From assembly GCA_019356535.1 (NCBI GenBank), contig CP037918.1:496001-560000 (forward strand): a stretch of DNA of 64,000 nt. The letters are read 5' to 3'. The notes under the pieces were generated by a model. It was not told the DNA's origin. It did no database searches and saw only the letters and a program-made list of their open reading frames with translations. Numbering within the stretch: the first letter of the stretch is position 1; every line of letters begins with the position of its first letter. The position numbers and the translations under genes are program-made. Positions 10,264 to 19,178 of this stretch are shown here, one piece after another. This DNA comes from Chromatiaceae bacterium. GTDB taxonomy: Bacteria; Pseudomonadota; Gammaproteobacteria; Chromatiales; Chromatiaceae.

Positions 10264-10709
10264 AGTTCAACCGTTATCTGGTCTTCTACATCATTCTCGG
10301 CCTGGGTCTGGTGACGAGCTGGATTCTGGTAGGCAAGCGCGCGCGCATTGCCCCGGACCTGGGGGTGCGCATCATGAGCGTGGACGATGCCTGTCGTCCC
10401 TTCCAGGCGCCCTGCGGCGCCTATGCTCAGCATTTTGCGCTGGTGTTGGGCCCGGTGGGCGATGGACATGCCCTGCGCCTTGTCGGCGAGCAGCTACCGC
10501 CCGATGCACGGCTGTCTGCCCTCCAGTACGATGACAAGGCGCAGCAGTTGGAGCCCCCCCTGTTCAAGTCACTAGAAGGCGGTACCTGGCGGCTCGAACC
10601 CGCCCGTGAGGCCGTGCGTGTGCGCGTCAACCTGGTGTCCGGAAGGAACCAGTGGCTGGCCGAGTTTCCGCTCGCCTCGCGTGAACGGCGCTTCTCCGCA
10701 TCACGTTGA
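10260..10709 (+). CDS. Hypothetical single-pass membrane protein
   Basis: A 149-residue protein with a GTG start overlapping the stop of the Nudix-ThiE gene by four bases (GTGA). An N-terminal hydrophobic segment (YLVFYIILGLGLVTSWILVG, about residues 6-25) anchors a soluble periplasmic domain containing two Cys (DDACRPFQAPCGAYAQH). No known family is recognised. It is the last gene of the secA-argJ-side transcription unit and converges on yacG, 23 bases away. Confidence 0.7.
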   Translation: MKFNRYLVFYIILGLGLVTSWILVGKRARIAPDLGVRIMSVDDACRPFQAPCGAYAQHFALVLGPVGDGHALRLVGEQLPPDARLSALQYDDKAQQLEPPLFKSLEGGTWRLEPAREAVRVRVNLVSGRNQWLAEFPLASRERRFSASR

Positions 10710-10732
10710 TCGGCGGGAAAACCGCGTCGGAG

Positions 10733-10924
10733 TCATTCGGCCAGGAAATCGTCGTGGCCGTTGGCCGGATCGCCGGGGATGCGTTTCTCCTCGTTCAGCC
10801 ACTCGCCCAGGTCGATGAGCCGGCAGCGTTCGCTGCAGAAGGGACGCCACCGCGATTCGGGCGACCAGACCACCGGTTTCTTGCAGGTCGGGCAGGCGAC
10901 GGTTTTCCTTGCGGGCGTATTCAT
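10733..10924 (-). CDS. yacG: DNA gyrase inhibitor YacG (zinc-binding)
   Basis: The 63-residue protein carries the YacG zinc site: [10 protein letters not shown] then [18 protein letters not shown], four cysteines in a C-X2-C...C-X3-C arrangement. YacG binds GyrB and blocks gyrase binding to DNA. Its ATG overlaps the zapD stop (ATGA). The coaE-zapD-yacG order after pilD is conserved in many gammaproteobacteria. Confidence 0.93.
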   Translation of the reverse strand: MNTPARKTVACPTCKKPVVWSPESRWRPFCSERCRLIDLGEWLNEEKRIPGDPANGHDDFLAE

Positions 10925-11688
10925 ATGCTGCAGATGTTGAGTTCGAAGGTGACGTTGCGTGCGGTCTGTACTGGGTGCTCCCAGTCACTGCTGTCCATGA
11001 AGCGGATGCTGAAACGGTGCTTGCCGCCACTGATCTCGGCATACAGGCGGGCCTCCTCGGGCAGGCGCACGCGGATCATCTGCGGCGAAGTACTGCCGGG
11101 CAGCGCCTGTTGATAGAAGCCGGCATTGGCCTGTTGTGGCTGGAAAGTGGTGCTGTGGCGGATCAAACCCAGTAGCAGGTCCACCGCTTCGTGTACTGGT
11201 GCCACCTCGTTGCGCCAGTCGTCGAACTGGAGCAGGCGCTCGGCGTGCGGCAGCGCCAGCCAGTAGTGGAGCTGGGGCAGGTCGAAGTCGAAGCCACCGC
11301 CAGGGATGGCGCTGCGTTGCAGCACACTGTTGAGAAAATCGCTGCTGCGCAGGGCGGCGCCCAGTTGTCCACGGATCGCCTGCAAGGCTTGCTGATTGTC
11401 GCGTAGGTTCTGCAGGATGTGTTGCAGGCGGTGGTGGTCCACGTCGGGGAGGTCGGCCATGCGCGAGAGTGAACCATGGTAGCGCTCCATCTCCTTGATG
11501 AGTTCCGACTTGATGTCGGCGCGTGCCAGGATGACCGAGATGTCGAGCAGGGCACGCAGGGCTGCGCGCGCATGCCAGGGTGTATTGCGCGGCATGTGGT
11601 AGTCGAACTGTTCGAACAGGTGCGCCAGCCGCAGCATGGTGCGGCATTTTTCATTGAGTGGTTGCTCGAAGATGATGTGCTCGGACAC
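10921..11688 (-). CDS. zapD: Cell division protein ZapD
   Basis: The 255-residue protein matches ZapD (YacF/DUF1342), an FtsZ-bundling factor that binds the FtsZ C-terminal peptide. Characteristic segments are [21 protein letters not shown] near the N-terminus, [17 protein letters not shown], and a C-terminal beta domain ([16 protein letters not shown]). A GTG start with a strong GGAGGGG ribosome site 5' of it is chosen. It overlaps yacG by four bases and lies 99 bases downstream of coaE. Confidence 0.93.
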   Translation of the reverse strand: MSEHIIFEQPLNEKCRTMLRLAHLFEQFDYHMPRNTPWHARAALRALLDISVILARADIKSELIKEMERYHGSLSRMADLPDVDHHRLQHILQNLRDNQQALQAIRGQLGAALRSSDFLNSVLQRSAIPGGGFDFDLPQLHYWLALPHAERLLQFDDWRNEVAPVHEAVDLLLGLIRHSTTFQPQQANAGFYQQALPGSTSPQMIRVRLPEEARLYAEISGGKHRFSIRFMDSSDWEHPVQTARNVTFELNICSI

Positions 11689-11787
11689 GCGCCCCTCCGG
11701 GGCCAGGTGATTCAGTAAGCGCTGATATTCTCCGCCAGCGTGGCCCGCAGGTAAAGCGACGCCGGATGTGTGGAGGGTACGACAGCC

Positions 11788-12390
11788 TCAGTCCTGGGAA
11801 GATCCCGCTTCGAGATAACGGGCATGCAGGGTCTCGATGCCTTGTTGCAGGGTCCTTGTATCACCGTCGTTGACGAGGATGTCGTCGGCAATACGCCGGC
11901 GCTGTTCGCGCGTGGCCTGGCTGGCAAGGATGGCTTCGGCCTGCTCGGCCGAACAGCCGTCACGTGCCATCAGCCGCTGGCGTTGCAGTGCTTCGGGGCA
12001 GTCGATGAGAAGCACCCGGTCCTGGCCCCAATCGAGATCGCTTTCTGCCAGCAGCGGGATCACCTGGACGAGATAAGGTCCATGTGCCGCCTCGGCGAGT
12101 TCCTGCATGCGCTGGTGAATGGCCGGGTGCAGGATGGCCTCGAGCGTACGGCGCGCCTCCGCATCAGCGAAAATGCGCTGGCGCAGTGCCCGGCGGTCCA
12201 GGGTGCCGTCGACTGTCAGGATGGCGGGGCCGAAGTGCTGGACGATCGCTGCCAGTGCGGGGCGCCCCGGCTCCACCAGTTCGCGGGCCACCTGGTCGGC
12301 GTCGATCACTGGTACGCCGAGCGAGGCGAAATGCTCACTGGCCAGGCTCTTGCCACTGGCAATGCCACCGGTCAGTGCTACCTTCAGCAT
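11788..12390 (-). CDS. coaE: Dephospho-CoA kinase CoaE
   Basis: CoaE phosphorylates dephospho-CoA in the last step of coenzyme A synthesis. The protein begins MLKVALTGGIASGKS, with the P-loop at residues 8-15, followed by VIDADQVARELV and the lid region LDRRALRQRIFAD. It is about 200 residues, normal size. An in-frame TTG four codons upstream overlaps the pilD stop; the ATG at 12390 is preferred. It probably belongs to the pilB-pilC-pilD transcription unit. Confidence 0.94.
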   Translation of the reverse strand: MLKVALTGGIASGKSLASEHFASLGVPVIDADQVARELVEPGRPALAAIVQHFGPAILTVDGTLDRRALRQRIFADAEARRTLEAILHPAIHQRMQELAEAAHGPYLVQVIPLLAESDLDWGQDRVLLIDCPEALQRQRLMARDGCSAEQAEAILASQATREQRRRIADDILVNDGDTRTLQQGIETLHARYLEAGSSQD

Positions 12391-12394
12391 GGGC

Positions 12395-13276
12395 TCAGCC
12401 AAGTCCGCTCAAGTGCAGGTAGGTCTGGTTGATCTGTTCGCCCCAGAACAGGGCCACCAGACCGCCGAGGATGAGATAGGGGCCGAAGGGGATGGGCTTG
12501 CCGCGTTCGTGACGGCGCAGGGCGATCAGCGCCACGCCGATGATCGCTCCGATCATCGAGGAGAGCAGGATGATCTGCGGCAACATCTGCCAGCCCAGCC
12601 AGGCGCCAAACAGGGCCAGCAGTTTGAAGTCGCCATAGCCCATGCCTTCCTTCCCGGTGAGCAGCCGGAACAGCTGGAACACGAACCACAGCGAGAGGTA
12701 GCCCGCAACCGCGCCGATCACCGCATCCTCCAGGGGAACAAATTGGCCAGGCAGATTGATCAGCAGGCCCAGCCACAGCAGGGGGAGGGTGATCTGGTCG
12801 GGCAGCAGTTGTTCGTCGATGTCGATCACGGCAAGCACAATCAGCCCCCAGGCCAGAAAGGCGATGGCCAGGGTGTGCCAGTGCATGCCGAACTGCAGTA
12901 CGACGCCCATGGTGACCAGGGCCGTAAGGCCTTCGATCACTGGGTAGCGGGCACTGATGCGCACACCACACTGGCTGCAACGCCCACGCAACAGCAGCCA
13001 GCCGAGGATGGGGATGTTCTCCCAGGGAGAGAGGGCGTGGTCGCAGGCCGGGCAGTGCGAGCCGGGATGGATCAGGTAGTCTAGGCCAAACCAGCGCTGG
13101 GAGGGGGCCGGTTCGGCGGGTTGGCGCCCTTCGAGCTCGGCACAGGCCTCGGCGAATTCTGCGTGCATGCGTTTCGGCAGGCGCAGGATTACCACGTTGA
13201 GAAAGCTGCCGATGACCAGGCCGAACAGGCCGGACAGGGCGAGCTGCCAGGTCGGTGACAGGAGCGACAGGTCCAT
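12395..13276 (-). CDS. pilD: Type IV prepilin peptidase / N-methyltransferase PilD
   Basis: PilD is the inner-membrane aspartyl protease that cleaves prepilin leaders and methylates the new N-terminus. The 293-residue protein has the cytoplasmic zinc site CPAC...CSQC (about residues 73-100). The catalytic Asp pair is IDIDEQLLPD and GMGYGDFKLLA (GxGD). Several membrane helices are visible. It should process the two pilins in this window. It lies 18 bases downstream of pilC. Confidence 0.97.
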   Translation of the reverse strand: MDLSLLSPTWQLALSGLFGLVIGSFLNVVILRLPKRMHAEFAEACAELEGRQPAEPAPSQRWFGLDYLIHPGSHCPACDHALSPWENIPILGWLLLRGRCSQCGVRISARYPVIEGLTALVTMGVVLQFGMHWHTLAIAFLAWGLIVLAVIDIDEQLLPDQITLPLLWLGLLINLPGQFVPLEDAVIGAVAGYLSLWFVFQLFRLLTGKEGMGYGDFKLLALFGAWLGWQMLPQIILLSSMIGAIIGVALIALRRHERGKPIPFGPYLILGGLVALFWGEQINQTYLHLSGLG

Positions 13277-13294
13277 GGAATCAGACAGCCCCAG

Positions 13295-14530
13295 TCAGAA
13301 TGCCGAGCCCATCTGGAAGATGGGCAGGTACATGGCGATGACCAAGCCGCCGATCAGGGTGCCCAGGATGGCCATGATCATCGGCTCGAGCAGGCTGCTC
13401 AGGGCATCAATGGCATTGTCCACTTCTTCTTCGTAGAAGTCGGCCACCTTGGTGAGCATCTCGTCCAGCGCGCCCGATTCCTCACCGATGGCGACCATCT
13501 GAATGATCATGTGCGGGAACAGGCCCTGTTGCTTCATGGTCAATTGCAGCGACTGGCCGGTGGCTACATCGTCGCGCATGGCGAGCACAGCCTTCCCGTA
13601 GACGACGTTACCTGTGGCGCCGGCTACCGGGCCCAGTGCCTCGACCAGGGGGACGCCGGCGGCGAACATGGTGGCTGTGGTACGGCAGAACCTGGCCAGT
13701 GCCGCCTTGTGCATGATGTTGCCCAGTATCGGCAGTTTGAGCAGCATGCGGTCGATGGTTTCGCGCAACCTGGGAGAGCGTTTCCAGGCAAAGGACATCA
13801 TCCCGAAGAAGGCGATGGTGACCAGCAGGATGGCCCACCACCAGGCGGCCACGAAATCGGACAGGGAGACTACCAGCTGGGTGAAGGCCGGGAGATCGGC
13901 GCCGAAGCCTACGAACAGGGATTTGAACTGCGGAATCACGAAGATCATGATGATCGCCGTGATTACAATCGCCATCACGACCACTGCTGTCGGGTAGAAC
14001 AGGGCCTTCTTGATCTTGCCCTTGAGGGACTCGGTCTTTTCCTTGTAGGTGGCGATCTTGTCGAGCAGGGTCTCCAGCACACCGGCCTGCTCGCCGGCGT
14101 GTACCAGACTGCAGAACAGGTCGTCGAAATACAGCGGATGCTTTCGCAAGGCATCGGTGAGGGTCGAGCCGCTCTCGACATCGTTCTTGATCGACAGCAG
14201 CAAGTCCTGCATGGAAGGGTTGGAGTGCCCGCGCGCCACGATGTCGAGGGCCTGCACCATGGGTATGCCCGAGGCCATCATGGTGGCGAGCTGACGGGCG
14301 AACACTGCAATGTCCTTGGCAACGATCTTCTGCTTGCGATGGGTAAAGAGGCTGGTAGCCTTCTTGCGCACCTTCAGCGGTGTGATGCCTTGGCGCCGTA
14401 GTTCGGCCTTCGCCATGGTGATGCTGGAGGTGCGGGTTTCCCCCTTGAGACGTTTGCCCTTGCGGTCGGTGCCTTCCCAGACGAAGACCTGCGGTTTCTG
14501 TTTGGCGGCTGCTGCGCGTGCCCTGGCCAT
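13295..14530 (-). CDS. pilC: Type IV pilus inner-membrane platform protein PilC
   Basis: The 411-residue GspF/PilC-family protein couples the PilB and PilT motors to pilus assembly. It has two homologous cytoplasmic domains (each with a GxPxxxAL-like segment: MASGIPMVQALDI and FAAGVPLVEALGPV) and three hydrophobic segments, including YPTAVVVMAIVITAIIMIFV and the C-terminal MIMAILGTLIGGLVIAMYLP. It starts two bases after the pilB stop, so the genes are coupled. Confidence 0.97.
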   Translation of the reverse strand: MARARAAAAKQKPQVFVWEGTDRKGKRLKGETRTSSITMAKAELRRQGITPLKVRKKATSLFTHRKQKIVAKDIAVFARQLATMMASGIPMVQALDIVARGHSNPSMQDLLLSIKNDVESGSTLTDALRKHPLYFDDLFCSLVHAGEQAGVLETLLDKIATYKEKTESLKGKIKKALFYPTAVVVMAIVITAIIMIFVIPQFKSLFVGFGADLPAFTQLVVSLSDFVAAWWWAILLVTIAFFGMMSFAWKRSPRLRETIDRMLLKLPILGNIMHKAALARFCRTTATMFAAGVPLVEALGPVAGATGNVVYGKAVLAMRDDVATGQSLQLTMKQQGLFPHMIIQMVAIGEESGALDEMLTKVADFYEEEVDNAIDALSSLLEPMIMAILGTLIGGLVIAMYLPIFQMGSAF

Positions 14531-14532
14531 GT

Positions 14533-16248
14533 TCAGTCCTTGGTGACGCGGTTCAGTTCTTCGAGGCTGATGATGCCAGCCTTGACCTTGCGTAGACCAG
14601 AGGCGCGCAGGTCTTCGATGCCCTCGGCATTGGCCTGGTCACGCAACTGCATGGCATTGGCATTGTTCATGATCAGGCGTTCCATCTCTTCGCTGACGGG
14701 CATGACCTCGAACAGGCCGACCCGACCCTTGTAGCCCATGGTGCACTTGTCGCACCCCACAGCCTTGTAGACCTGCCAGTCGCCCTCCAGATCGGCCTCG
14801 GAAAAGCCTTCTTTCAGCAAGGCCTCGCGGGCCAGTTCATCCGGCTGCTTGCAATGTTCGCACAATCGACGAGCCAGGCGCTGGGCAAGGATGAGGTGTA
14901 CCGACGAGGCGATGTTGAAAGGCGGGATGCCCATGTTGGCCAGGCGGGTCAGCGTCTGTGGCGCATCGTTGGTGTGCAGGGTCGAGAGCACCAAGTGACC
15001 GGTCTGTGCTGCCTTGATGGCGATCTCGGCGGTTTCCAGGTCGCGGATCTCGCCGACCATGATGATGTCCGGGTCCTGGCGCAGGAAGGCGCGAAGGGCC
15101 TCGGCGAAGGTCAGGCCAGTCCTGGGATTGACGTTGACCTGGTTGATGCCGGGCACCTGGATCTCTACCGGATCCTCGGCGGTGGAGATGTTGACCTCGG
15201 GCTTGTTGAGCAGGTTCAGCGCGGTATAGAGCGTGACCGTCTTGCCGCTGCCGGTGGGGCCCGTGACCAGGATCATGCCGTAGGGCTTGTTGATAGCGTT
15301 GAGGAAAGCCACTTTTTGGGCTTCTTCGAAGCCAAGAGCGTCCACCCCGACCTGCGCGGCCGAGGAGTCGAGGATCCGCAGCACGACCTTTTCGCCGTAC
15401 AGTGTCGGACAGGTGTTGACCCGGAAGTCGATGGAACGGTTGCGTGAAAGTGCCAGCTTGATGCGGCCGTCCTGGGGGACGCGCCGCTCGGCGGTGTTCA
15501 GGCGCGCCATCACCTTCAGGCGAGCGATCAGCCTTGGTGCCAGGTTGACCGGTGGGTGTGCCACGTCGTGCAGGATGCCGTCCTGGCGAAAACGTACCCG
15601 GAAGTCCTTCTCGTAGGGCTCGAAATGGATGTCCGAAGCACCGCCGTTGATGGCATCGAGCAGGACCTTGTTCACGTAACGCACCACGGGTGCGTCGTCT
15701 ACATCGATACTCGACGAATCCGCCTCTTCCCCCTCTTCCACCACGTCGATATCGAGCTCTTCCAGGTCGGCGTCGATCATCTCGCTTATCGCCGCGTCCT
15801 GCGCCTCGAGCGCACGCTCGAGTGCCGCGTTGAGCTTGTCCTCCTCGACGAGCACCGCGTCGGTCGCTAGCCCCGTATGGAACTTGATCTCGTCCAGCCC
15901 CTGGTGATCGGTCGGGTCGGATACCGCCAGGAACAGGCGCTTGCCACGCTGGAACAGGGGCAGGGCGCGGTGCTTGATGATGAGCTTTTCGTCCACCAGA
16001 CTGATGGGCATCTGCTCCGGATTGACCGCGTCCAGGTCAAACAGGGGGGCGCCGTATTCCTGGGAGGCAGCCACCGCGATGGTGGTAGCATCCACGAGTC
16101 CCTTGGCAACCAGCCAGGTGACCAGCGACTGCTTGGCCTGGGCTGCCTTCTCCAGTGCCTGTATGGCCTCTTCCTCGGTAAGCAACTTATCGTTGACCAA
16201 GCGCCGGGCTAGGCCGCCGATGCGAATTGATGTGCTGGGAGTGGCCAT
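14533..16248 (-). CDS. pilB: Type IV pilus extension ATPase PilB
   Basis: PilB is the hexameric ATPase that powers pilin polymerisation. The 571-residue protein has an N-terminal MshEN/GspE-N region, the Walker A motif GPTGSGKT near residue 331, an Asp box, Walker B (DPDIIMVGEIRD), and a zinc-binding C-X2-C pair set (CEHCKQPDE, CDKCTMGYKGR). It heads the pilB-pilC-pilD unit. The upstream 230 bases hold an extended -10-like TGCTATATA on the minus strand (about 16296-16304), a weak promoter candidate. Confidence 0.97.
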   Translation of the reverse strand: MATPSTSIRIGGLARRLVNDKLLTEEEAIQALEKAAQAKQSLVTWLVAKGLVDATTIAVAASQEYGAPLFDLDAVNPEQMPISLVDEKLIIKHRALPLFQRGKRLFLAVSDPTDHQGLDEIKFHTGLATDAVLVEEDKLNAALERALEAQDAAISEMIDADLEELDIDVVEEGEEADSSSIDVDDAPVVRYVNKVLLDAINGGASDIHFEPYEKDFRVRFRQDGILHDVAHPPVNLAPRLIARLKVMARLNTAERRVPQDGRIKLALSRNRSIDFRVNTCPTLYGEKVVLRILDSSAAQVGVDALGFEEAQKVAFLNAINKPYGMILVTGPTGSGKTVTLYTALNLLNKPEVNISTAEDPVEIQVPGINQVNVNPRTGLTFAEALRAFLRQDPDIIMVGEIRDLETAEIAIKAAQTGHLVLSTLHTNDAPQTLTRLANMGIPPFNIASSVHLILAQRLARRLCEHCKQPDELAREALLKEGFSEADLEGDWQVYKAVGCDKCTMGYKGRVGLFEVMPVSEEMERLIMNNANAMQLRDQANAEGIEDLRASGLRKVKAGIISLEELNRVTKD

Positions 16249-16477
16249 TGGATAATGATCGGAACTGACTGATTGCTTGAAGATCTGGCTTCGAGTATAT
16301 AGCAGAGTGCAAGGCTGCCGCAGCGGCGATGCGGAACCTGAGAGCTGGCTCGCGTTTGCTGATCCGAAACATCGCCCTTCTCGATTTTATATCGCCTGGA
16401 TGAGGTGGGAAACGATGCAGGCAGGATGCCCGACCCCGAGGGGGCGTCTTGGGGGGGCATGCCGGTCCATGCTCTTT

Positions 16478-17866
16478 TCATGATTTATGCAGGCAAATCT
16501 TTCCTTGTACCCAAAAACGGGGGTGAAAAGAGTGGTATCCAGCAATGAGGAGTTCAGCCTCTTCCCGCTTCGAAAGGTCGGGCAGGCTATAGACTACATA
16601 GCCAAGCAGGATCAGGGCTGGGAGGGCCAAAGGGAGCCCCAGCAGTCGAGGTTTTATTCGTCGTAGGTGCTCGCTGCCCCGGTACCAGGCCAACGCCCAG
16701 CCAAATAGCAGTACGCCATAGAATTGACTGACAGGCATGACAAAGACACCACTGAATAGGCTATGGACCAAGGCTGTGCTCAGTGAAGCCGTAATGGGTA
16801 AAGCAAGGTCACGGGCCTCTCGCGATGTACCGCGAAGCTTGCTCAGCCAGCGATAGACTAGATAGAAAAAGCCTACGGTTATGCCCAAAGTGAAAGGAAT
16901 TCCCCACTCACTTAAAAATTGCAGCCAGATATTGTGGGGGTGTGCTGCGATATTGAAATGATTTTTGCAGGCAAGATGCATCGGTCCGATGCCAAACCAA
17001 GGGTGTTCCAGGGCCACCCTGATGCTATACAGCCATATTTCATAACGCCCGCTGGAGCTGGTGAAATCGCGTTCGAGTGTGTTTCTCGCGATATCGGTGT
17101 TGTCTGAGCCGGAATAAGAAGTCAACATCAAAGCAAGAATATAACAGACGATGCCGCTGATAACGCATATCAAGACTGTGCTCACATATGCGCGGGTATA
17201 TTCGCGGAACACCAAGCTAACAACGATGGTGCTTACGACAAGTCCTAGCAAGGTTCCACGCGTACCGGAGACAAATAGCAACCCCCATCCCAATACAGCG
17301 GCTGTCAACCAAAGGAATCGCGCTTTCTTGGTGGGCTCAAGTACCGCTGCAGTCATCAGCAAGGGCAGTGTCCATGACTGGAACTGACTGAAGAAGCGTA
17401 TGTTTGAGAAGCCATTGATGAGGGTGTCTCGATAAATGGGGAGATCTTCCGCGATGGCGGCAATATATCCGATGGCAAAACGCAGGGGGTAGATCACGCT
17501 GATCAAGGCTATAAGCGCCATGGAGGCCATTAGTGCCTCCCTGGAAAGAGGTGCCCGGGAAAGGGTGATAATCCCGGCCAGCATTGCCAGCCAGCTGAAG
17601 GTTTCGATAAAGGCGGGCCAAGTGGATTGAGAAAACAGGGCGCTTACCCCACCTGTGATCAGTACGATGAGCAGCGTCAGCCATTCTGAACGGGTGGGTT
17701 GAATACCCATGGTTAGCCCCATGAGGCCCAAGGCAGCCAGTCCCAAGGCCCAAATGATCCGTTGTGCATCGTGGTGGTGAAGGCTGGCGAATAAGGGAAG
17801 GACGGTAAGGGTAAACAGGATGATCCAAGATGCCAGAATCAGAGGATGGAATGTTCTACTGGTCAT
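16478..17866 (-). CDS. O-antigen ligase / pilin O-oligosaccharyltransferase family membrane protein
   Basis: The 462-residue polytopic protein shows about 10-12 hydrophobic segments and a large periplasmic loop with the Wzy_C-type motif AAHPHNIWLQFLSEWGIP near residue 310. This family includes WaaL ligases, Wzy polymerases and pilin glycosyl ligases (TfpO/PglL). It sits directly downstream of two pilin genes and upstream of pilB, as tfpO does next to pilA in some Pseudomonas, so pilin glycosylation is the likely role. Its sequence is visibly AT-richer than its neighbours, suggesting transfer. The exact substrate is inferred. Confidence 0.75.
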   Translation of the reverse strand: MTSRTFHPLILASWIILFTLTVLPLFASLHHHDAQRIIWALGLAALGLMGLTMGIQPTRSEWLTLLIVLITGGVSALFSQSTWPAFIETFSWLAMLAGIITLSRAPLSREALMASMALIALISVIYPLRFAIGYIAAIAEDLPIYRDTLINGFSNIRFFSQFQSWTLPLLMTAAVLEPTKKARFLWLTAAVLGWGLLFVSGTRGTLLGLVVSTIVVSLVFREYTRAYVSTVLICVISGIVCYILALMLTSYSGSDNTDIARNTLERDFTSSSGRYEIWLYSIRVALEHPWFGIGPMHLACKNHFNIAAHPHNIWLQFLSEWGIPFTLGITVGFFYLVYRWLSKLRGTSREARDLALPITASLSTALVHSLFSGVFVMPVSQFYGVLLFGWALAWYRGSEHLRRIKPRLLGLPLALPALILLGYVVYSLPDLSKREEAELLIAGYHSFHPRFWVQGKICLHKS

Positions 17867-17937
17867 GATTTAACCCGGATCCGGAGTCGGGCATTCCAAG
17901 TTTGTGCTCTGCATTCAGGCCGCGCTGCCTTGAATTA

Positions 17938-18399
17938 TCAAAGTCCAAAACAACCCTGTGGGCGGTAAAAATTCTCCTCCGTGTTTGACCGGCATTGCCA
18001 CTTGCCGTCGGCAGAACGGTCATAGCGAACGATTTTGCCGTTGACCTTTGGGGTGCCCTGGATGGTGCACGAGATGGCGGGTTGTGCCGAGCCATCTGTC
18101 TGGATTGTAAAAACATCGATTTGGGAGCAGTGTGCGGTTGCGCTCGGCAATCCTAGATGGGTGGCTGTGTAATCGGTATCTACCCGTCCCTCATTGACCA
18201 GTTGATCATAGGCGGAAATTCCCGGACGAATCTCCGCTAGTGCTGCGGTCACCTGAGTTCGCCCCATATAGTCTCGATAAAGAGGCAGTGCGATGCTCGA
18301 AAGAATGCCGATGACCGCAATCACGATCATCAATTCGATCAGGTTGAAACCGTCGCAACGAGCGCGCGCGCGCGCATGCCAGTCCTTCGGTCTATCCAT
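17938..18399 (-). CDS. Type IV major pilin-like protein PilA2
   Basis: A 153-residue prepilin. The ATG at 18399 gives a 17-residue basic leader ending in Gly, then the class III signal [27 protein letters not shown] with the conserved Glu at +5. Four cysteines in the C-terminal domain align in position with those of PilA1 ([24 protein letters not shown]), so the two genes are tandem paralogues. It should be processed by PilD. It probably encodes an alternative major or minor pilin. A terminator hairpin lies between pilA1 and this gene. Confidence 0.88.
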   Translation of the reverse strand: MDRPKDWHARARARCDGFNLIELMIVIAVIGILSSIALPLYRDYMGRTQVTAALAEIRPGISAYDQLVNEGRVDTDYTATHLGLPSATAHCSQIDVFTIQTDGSAQPAISCTIQGTPKVNGKIVRYDRSADGKWQCRSNTEENFYRPQGCFGL

Positions 18400-18435
18400 G
18401 GCGTCACCGCCTTGTGCGAAAAAATGTCCTTTTAC

Positions 18436-18459
18436 AAAAACCCCGGCAAGTTGCCGGGG
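18436..18459 (-). terminator. Rho-independent terminator after pilA1
   Basis: The inverted repeat CCCCGGC-AAGTT-GCCGGGG (18441-18459) is followed on the minus strand by a run of five T residues (18436-18440). It lies 52 bases after the pilA1 stop and 37 bases before pilA2. It should end most pilA1 transcripts, making pilA1 a short highly expressed unit with read-through to pilA2. Confidence 0.8.
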
Positions 18460-18511
18460 CTGGTGTTTCGGGCGAGGCTTCATGAGCCTTCATCCGGCTG
18501 CTGCCGCTGTA

Positions 18512-18961
<450 letters not shown>

Positions 18962-19023
18962 GGTTGTTTTACTCCTCACGGATCGGGTCTGTTGGCGCTG
19001 CAATGGCAGCTGATCTTCGTGCA

Positions 19024-19038
19024 GCAATCACCGTGCCA
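19024..19038 (-). promoter_or_regulatory. Sigma-54 (RpoN) promoter of pilA1
   Basis: Minus-strand sequence TGGCACGGTGATTGC, followed by T, matches the -24/-12 consensus TGGCAC-N5-TTGC. The -24 element is at 19033-19038 and the -12 element at 19024-19027, placing the start of transcription near 19012, about 50 bases before the pilA1 ATG. The NtrC-family activator PilR is encoded immediately upstream. Confidence 0.88.
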
Positions 19039-19178
19039 TTCTGAAGATTCGGGAGAAAGGTGAACACGGTCGCCTGAAGACTGTGATGGGGTGCCGGTTC
19101 TGGCCCGGGGGAAGTCCGTTTTCTGGCTCGGATTGACGATTTTGGGGCGCGCTATTTGTCATCTGGTGACAAAAAATG

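Noticed and set aside
11770..13084. Plus-strand open frames opposite coaE and pilD
   Set aside because: They are antisense to well-conserved enzymes and carry no domains.
19141..19178. GTGACA-type inverted repeats just after pilR as a terminator
   Set aside because: The stems are short and overlap each other and there is no clear T run; left unassigned.
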